From positions 62,001 through 126,000 of the forward strand of contig SWBL01000019.1 of assembly GCA_024195585.1 (NCBI GenBank): a stretch of 64,000 nucleotides of DNA. The letters are read 5' to 3'. The stretch is from Aureobasidium sp. EXF-3400. Taxonomy: Eukaryota; Ascomycota; Dothideomycetes; Dothideales; Saccotheciaceae. The position numbers and the translations under genes were made by a program. The notes under the pieces are model-generated. The model was not told where the DNA came from and did not search any database. It saw only the letters and a list, made by a program, of their open reading frames with translations. This document shows, piece by piece, positions 58,766 through 64,000 of this stretch (its first letter is position 1; each line of letters begins with the position of its first letter).

Positions 58766-60813
58766 ATGGTTTCAAGCTCTCAGCCTGCGAATAGATACGG
58801 GAGCCATGCTGGAGTTGGTAAGCAGTCGAGCAAACCTCCAACTTCTAGCGTTTCCGTGAGCAACTCTTGTATGTTTCATTCTTTCATGCCACTGACTTAC
58901 CCAGTACCGCCCTATAACCTCATCGCGGGAACAAACACTTACACTGAATCGTTCAAGAAACGTCACGCTGGAACGTGATGATTCTTCGGCGGTGAGTAAA
59001 AAGAAGTATGTCGCGAATAGACTGGACAGCCTACCTCCTCATGTCCTGGACCGCTTCTACCAGGTCTGTATCGACACCGAAGATACTTCACAGGTCACAG
59101 TCTCAGAGACAGCGCTAGACCCTCGAGCAGCCAGTATGTCCATACCTTGTATTTTGAGGAGCATTCATGTCTGATGAAGAAACAGGAATCCTGCAAATTG
59201 AAGAAGAGCCAGTACAGCAGCATGTTAACGCGCCACAAAAAGCATCAAAGCGCAAGGCACTCGCTTCCGCGGATTCTTCTGATGAAGAGAATGAGGAAAG
59301 CTGGTCAAACCATGGCAACATGCAAATCACATTGCATATTGCCAACGAGGATGAGGTAGTTCACTTCTTGAAAATGCGTTTCACCCAGATCCAGCAACTT
59401 GCAACCAAGGTCATCGCCAAAGCATGGATCAAAGCAATATGTCCAAAGAAGCAGGCAAACTTTCCCTATGTCGACAGCAACCCAAGACCAGATCAGAGTC
59501 AGAAGCGCCGTCGCCCACGTCATGATGGTGCTCCGAGAATACCATTGTTCTGGCCCGATGTTGAATTGTGTCGACACAAAGAGCCTGACCATACTAGAAA
59601 GACTGGTGCGTTCATCCATATGATGGCATGACACAAGTGAACTGATTCATATAGAACGAACTTACCTCTTGGTCCATCTGCTTAGGCTGCACTGGACCGA
59701 GCAAGATTGGCTCGCCTCCAACGGCAGTGGCTCAGAAGTCCCTCAGAAGATCAAGGATCGCAACTGGATTGGATTCTTGAAAGATGCCTTTCCAGTCAAC
59801 AAGCTCGAAGAAGTGCAAGGCAGTAACCCAGACAAAGCAGCCATGCGAAGACGATACTTGAACCAGATCTACAAGGTTGCTGAGGACGAGCAAATGATGC
59901 GCCACAGAATGGGTATGTTGGCGCGCTCTTTCCAACCAGACTCGTCATATCTGACTATGGCATAGGTCCAATGAACCAGAAACGAAGCTATACTGCTGGC
60001 GCTGGTTGGGTTCCAGCAGGCACTCAAGCTGCGGCATCTGCAAGTCAGAGCGACCGCCAAGATAGTGAAGACGAAGAAGACTCGCTTGTTCTCAACTCGA
60101 CCACGATGGCGCGCACCAAGTCTCATTCAGAGGATTGTGTAATGTCACCAAAATCTGAGGAGCAAGCAGATAACTCTGAATCGGCATCCTCGTACTCCGG
60201 AGTCGAGCTCATGAAGGAGGCCAAAGTCGAGCAGGTGCCTTTCAACAGATTCTTGCCGGCGGACGAAGCCGCAGTGGCCGGCCCTAGCCACGGACCAGAC
60301 TTGAAGTTCGACCCTGTAGATGAGCCTATGACGATTCCGCTTGGGTCTGTGCCGCCAAGTGAGGACATGGACTACTATGAACCATCATGGGGCGGCAGCA
60401 CGACTATGGTTCAAAGAACATCAGAGGCATATCAGCAGCCTCAGTATCCCGGTACTCCCACTCCATGGTACGGAGGTGCATCCATAAGTCATGCGCAAGG
60501 CCAACTGCCTACTGTAGCTGTCAGCAATCAACCTTGGAACGATTACCGTCATGGATTCGGGCCGTATCAAGCAGAGACGCTTCCTGACAGAGTGATGAAT
60601 GAAGCAGTATCTCACAATGCTGGATTTGTGAACATACACCAAATGGCCATGTCGGCGCCTTTTGTGCAGCCGATAGTGACAGCAGCCGATGAAGGCCAGC
60701 ATGCTATGTACCAAGGGTCCAGGATGCATTACAGCCATGGTGCTTTTGAGCAGCACAGTCAGCCCGGATACATGGGTACACAGCACCAAGAGATGTACTC
60801 GAGGTGGCTCTGA
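58766..60813 (+). CDS. DUF2841 protein (YDR124W / hrmA-cluster AFUB_079030-like helical-bundle domain)
   Basis: Exons 58766..58817, 58905..58974, 59030..59133, 59186..59605, 59655..59912 and 59966..60813 give 583 residues. Exons 3 to 6 are well supported; the first two depend on phase matching. The conserved core includes LPPHVLDRFYQVCIDTED, VVHFLKMRFTQIQQLATKVI, AKAWIKAICPKKQANFPYVD, WPDVELCRHKEPDHTRKTER, TYLLVHLLRLHW and LNQIYKVAEDEQ, as in the fungal family built on yeast YDR124W. The C-terminal half is polar (Ser/Glu, then Gln/Gly/Pro/Tyr-rich with YQQPQYPGTPTPWYGG) and looks like a low-complexity nuclear regulator tail. Family members are linked to development and biofilm-type traits, but the molecular role is not known. 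Confidence 0.82.
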
Positions 60814-61329
60814 ACAAGAGCGAGAGTCGGTTTTTGGATGAAGAGAAGAACGGCAACGATGATGACAAGCACGACAGTAACGAGACTGACGATACTGATG
60901 AAATTGCATGTGGCTCGGCGAATGAACCACCCTTGAAGATGGTAATTGCTTACACAGCTAATGGTGTTTGTTTAATGTCGTGTTTCCTTGTTTGAAGACG
61001 GATAATTTTGAGCCGTAGGCAAGGCTGAACATAGTTGACGAGTAGCGCTAACGTGAATGGTGATATGTGTTGGTAAACTGCAGATAGCGAATTAATGGGA
61101 CAAAGTGCATGATTACCCAAAGTTGACTTGCGGCGCAAGGAAGTCGCAAAGAAGCACATGCAAAAAGGCTTGGCAAAATGACATCCTAGGACGCATGCGG
61201 TCTTGGTGGATTCTGGATGCACAGCAACATCTGAAAGCGGCCTCAAAGTTGTAGCGCGACCAGCACCAAACAGAGGCGGCAGTCGACGACGCTCCATGCC
61301 CTGCCAAACATAGCGATCCAGCGACAGTC
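60814..61329. other. Spacer between DUF2841 gene and SAC3
   Basis: 516 bp between codirectional genes. It holds the DUF2841 3' UTR and the SAC3 promoter. A featureless 63-codon frame runs out of the previous gene. No gene is called. Confidence 0.5.
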
Positions 61330-64000
61330 ATGTCGTTCGTCAGTGGAGGCAGAGGAGGTAGCAGTCGCGGTCGCGGCTCATCACCGTTCGGAGCTCCAGC
61401 TGCTTCAAAGACAACGCGTCCATCTTTCGCTCCACGCGCCCGAGGAAACAACCAAGTCCGCTTCAATGCCCAGACGAGAGGCGCGAGTGAAAGAGGAGGC
61501 AGGGGTTCATTTCGTGGTGGCAATGCCTCGCGAGGAGGAGGCCGCGGACGCGGAAAGACAACACCTGCACCAACACCTTCTCCCTTCGCCGCGCCAGCTC
61601 AAGCACAAACGCCAGCACAATCGAGCCATGCCTCGTCTTCGTCCTCGTCCTCCTTCGCCGACCGCTTCCAGGCTGTACGATTCCTCCCACCATTCCATGG
61701 CTGATATTCTCTGACGCACGGTACAGCTCAAGAAGCGGCGCGAACAAGAACGCATCCACGCCATTGCCCAGGGCTTCCTAGCCGACCCCGACAAGCCGCG
61801 CACACTGGCCGAGGCCATTACTCCCGTAGGAACCTGTCCGGACATGTGTCCAGAGTTTGAACGTCTCGAGCGCGTCGTGCAAAAGGATGTATGGGGCCCC
61901 GAGCTCGACGACCAAGGCGCTCCCGCCGAGCATCGCATGGTAAAGAAGTTCAGACGCGCCGCAGCTGGCATTGACGAGCAACTGCCCTCAGACTTGCGCC
62001 CTCCCAGTACCCTCAAAGAGACTGTCGACTACCTCTTCAACGAAATGGTCGCCAATGCCGAATCACTGGGTAGCGTACACCACTTTGTTTGGGACCGAAC
62101 TCGCGCCATTCGCAACGACTTCTCCATCCAACAAATCACAAAACCTGCCGACGTCGAGATCGCCATTGAATGCTACGAACGTATCGCCCGCTTTCACATC
62201 TTGTCGCTACATCAGCTCGCCGTCCCTGACAAGCCATATGACAAGTACGACTGGTATCAGGAGCGAGAACAGCTGGACCGTACCCTCTTGTCGCTGATGC
62301 AATACTATGACGACTCCCGCGGCCGTGTCGAGTGCAAGAACGAGGCCGAGTTCCGCGCATACCTCATCATCTTCCAAGCTCAGGACCCAACACCCGATCT
62401 CGATGAAAGAGTTAATACTTGGCCGGTCTCTGTCAGATCTGATAGGCGTGTGAGAGTTGCCCTCGACCTCAACTCCGCCGCTTCAAATATCGTGGACCCT
62501 CAAGGCCCTTTGAAGCCTCGAGCTGTTTACCCAGTCGCTCGCGAAGATTGGGCTCACTTCTTCGACCTCGTCCGCTCCAACAAAGTTTCGTACCTCATGG
62601 CTTGTGTATCTGAAATCTATTTCAAACTTGTCCGACGAACCGCTTTGAATGCTATCTGGCGTGGCTTCAAGGGCCAGGTCGTTGAATTCACCCTATCCTT
62701 GATGACCCGCATACTCGGCTTCGATGATCCCGAACAGACCGAGACTTTCTGTCAGCATTTCGGCTTTGTCTTCAAGGCGTCCAATTCTGGCGGAGAGGAT
62801 TTCTTGGATCTGGACTCGGTAAAGGGCAAGACCTTTCCTGTAGAGACTCCTGGCTTAGAGCATCAGACCTTCTCAGAGGACCTGGTCGAGGTAAAGCGTA
62901 TGGGTCGTAGTTTTTCTGCTGTGATAGGCGGTTATACTGTAGCAGAAGCGCAAAGCTCCGGCTTGATCGATGTCAATTATGACAGTCAGATGGAAGATCA
63001 TGTGGAAGACCAGGCGGAAGATAGCCAAGCTGAAGACGATCCTGACTCTCTCTTCATCCCAGAAGGCCCACCTAAGCCAGCTTTCGGAAATGCTGCAGCA
63101 CTCACGTCATCTCCATTTGCAAGTCCATTTGCTTCAAGCAAACCGCCTGGAGAAGCCCAGCCGCCGTCACTCTTTGCTCAACCAAAACCAACGAATTCTG
63201 GTTTCGGTCAACCTTCAGCGTCCACAGGCTTCAATTTCGGGAAACCTTCAATCAATCCACCTTCTTTAGAGGCACCCACATCTGCTGCAGCATCTCCATT
63301 CAACTCTCTCTTCGGCCAGCAGCCTAAGAGTGAAAATCTCAACACTTTTGCAACTGCAAACCCCGTCGTCACCTCCGAAGTCATCACTAGCACCGAACAA
63401 CCATCCAAGCCCCCTGCCAGCCTGTTCTCCTTCACAAAGCCTACGACCAACGACGATCAGGCCTCGCCGAAACCTCTACCCACACAAAGTGAGGCATCCA
63501 GACCTACGAACTTTGCAAAGGGTCCGTCATTATGGGGAACTCCTGCTCCAACTGCCGCACAGCAAAATACATCTATTCCCGCTCCATCATCCATCTTTGA
63601 AGCTCCTTCAACCCAGTCGCTACCAAAACCTTCCTTCAGCTTCTCTTCTACCTCACAAACGACTGCACAACCCCCTCAACCGCCACCAAGTTCTTCAAAA
63701 AGTCCTTTCGGCTTTTCTTCTTTGACAGGCGATGACAGCGATTTATCAAAGTCGACACAACAATCAATTGAACCGACACAAAAACCTACTTCCCTGTTCA
63801 GCAAACCTACCGCCTTCTCCAGTGAACCGCCTATCGTATCTCAAGCTCCATCGCCTCCAGCTACGGTCAACGGGACACCTGAAGTATCAGTATTCAACGC
63901 ATCTCCTTCATCGAAACTTCCACAGTTCAACTTCAGTCAGCCTTCACAACCCAAAAAGCCGAGCCCTCTGTCACAGTCGTTTTCTCTGAACGATTCAATT
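61330..64000 (+). CDS. SAC3: SAC3/GANP-family mRNA export scaffold, 3' end missing
   Basis: Sac3 is the scaffold of the TREX-2 complex at the nuclear pore, linking transcription to mRNA export. Exon 1 is 61330..61674 and exon 2 runs from 61727 past the right edge; 873 codons are visible. The N-terminus is RGG-rich (SGGRGGSSRGRGSS, GGRGSFRGGNASRGG). The M domain follows: TPVGTCPDMCPEFERLERVV, KKFRRAAAGIDEQLPSDLRP, DYLFNEMV, FVWDRTRAIRNDFSIQQI, RFHILSLHQL, EFRAYLIIFQ and the winged-helix region LVRRTALNAIWRG. The last 300 visible residues are Pro/Ser-rich with scattered FG, SLFGQ, FNFG and SPFGFSS patches. No stop is reached. Any Cdc31- and Sus1-binding region would lie outside the window. Confidence 0.95.

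Overview
This window is nuclear DNA of a filamentous ascomycete (Pezizomycotina, possibly a dothideomycete; the class is an inference). The evidence is gene density of about one gene per 2.3 kb, many spliceosomal introns of about 50-90 nt with GT..AG ends and CTAAC/CTGAC-type branch sites, and family content: Ycf1-type ABCC pump, PEX6, Nif1-like Sel1 protein, YDR124W/DUF2841 protein, fungal P450s and a plant/fungal-type NDUFB2. I assembled exons by hand from reading frame, splice signals and recalled family patterns. No database search was possible.

Layout, left to right. 1-9.3 kb: P5B cation/polyamine ATPase (3' end off the window), ribosomal protein eL33, an acidic AT-hook protein, and aspartate kinase with a perfect Gcn4/CPC1 site upstream. 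9.3-10.9 kb: gene-poor, with a Tc1/mariner transposase relic. 10.9-21.1 kb: Fap7 adenylate kinase, ITPase, a P450 with an odd I-helix, Bur1/CDK9 kinase, NDUFB2, a membrane-anchored CFA-type methyltransferase and a Sut1-like sugar symporter. 21.6-36.9 kb: glucose-6-phosphate dehydrogenase (with a GC-AG intron), PEX6, steryl-ester-lipase-like protein, Sel1-repeat protein and a five-finger CCCH protein. 37.4-41.2 kb: an acyltransferase followed by a P450 on the same strand, the only hint of a small specialised-metabolism unit. 41.7-46.1 kb: Mpo1-type dioxygenase and dipeptidyl aminopeptidase. 46.1-49.1 kb: a gene graveyard with relics of DNA2 and histone H4, a frame broken by a CAG-to-TAG-type stop, and AT-rich DNA. 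49.1-64 kb: MARVEL protein, Get4, Ycf1-type ABC transporter, DUF2841 protein and the start of SAC3 (runs off the right edge).

Most genes are housekeeping and are not functionally linked to their neighbours. Divergent pairs share short promoters (ITPase/P450, Bur1/NDUFB2, PEX6/lipase, CCCH/acyltransferase, Mpo1/DPP). The most unusual features are the DNA2 plus H4 relic block with a 61-bp tandem duplication, the GC-AG intron, a 10-nt exon in eL33, a possible dual-targeted ITPase, and the acyltransferase-P450 pair.
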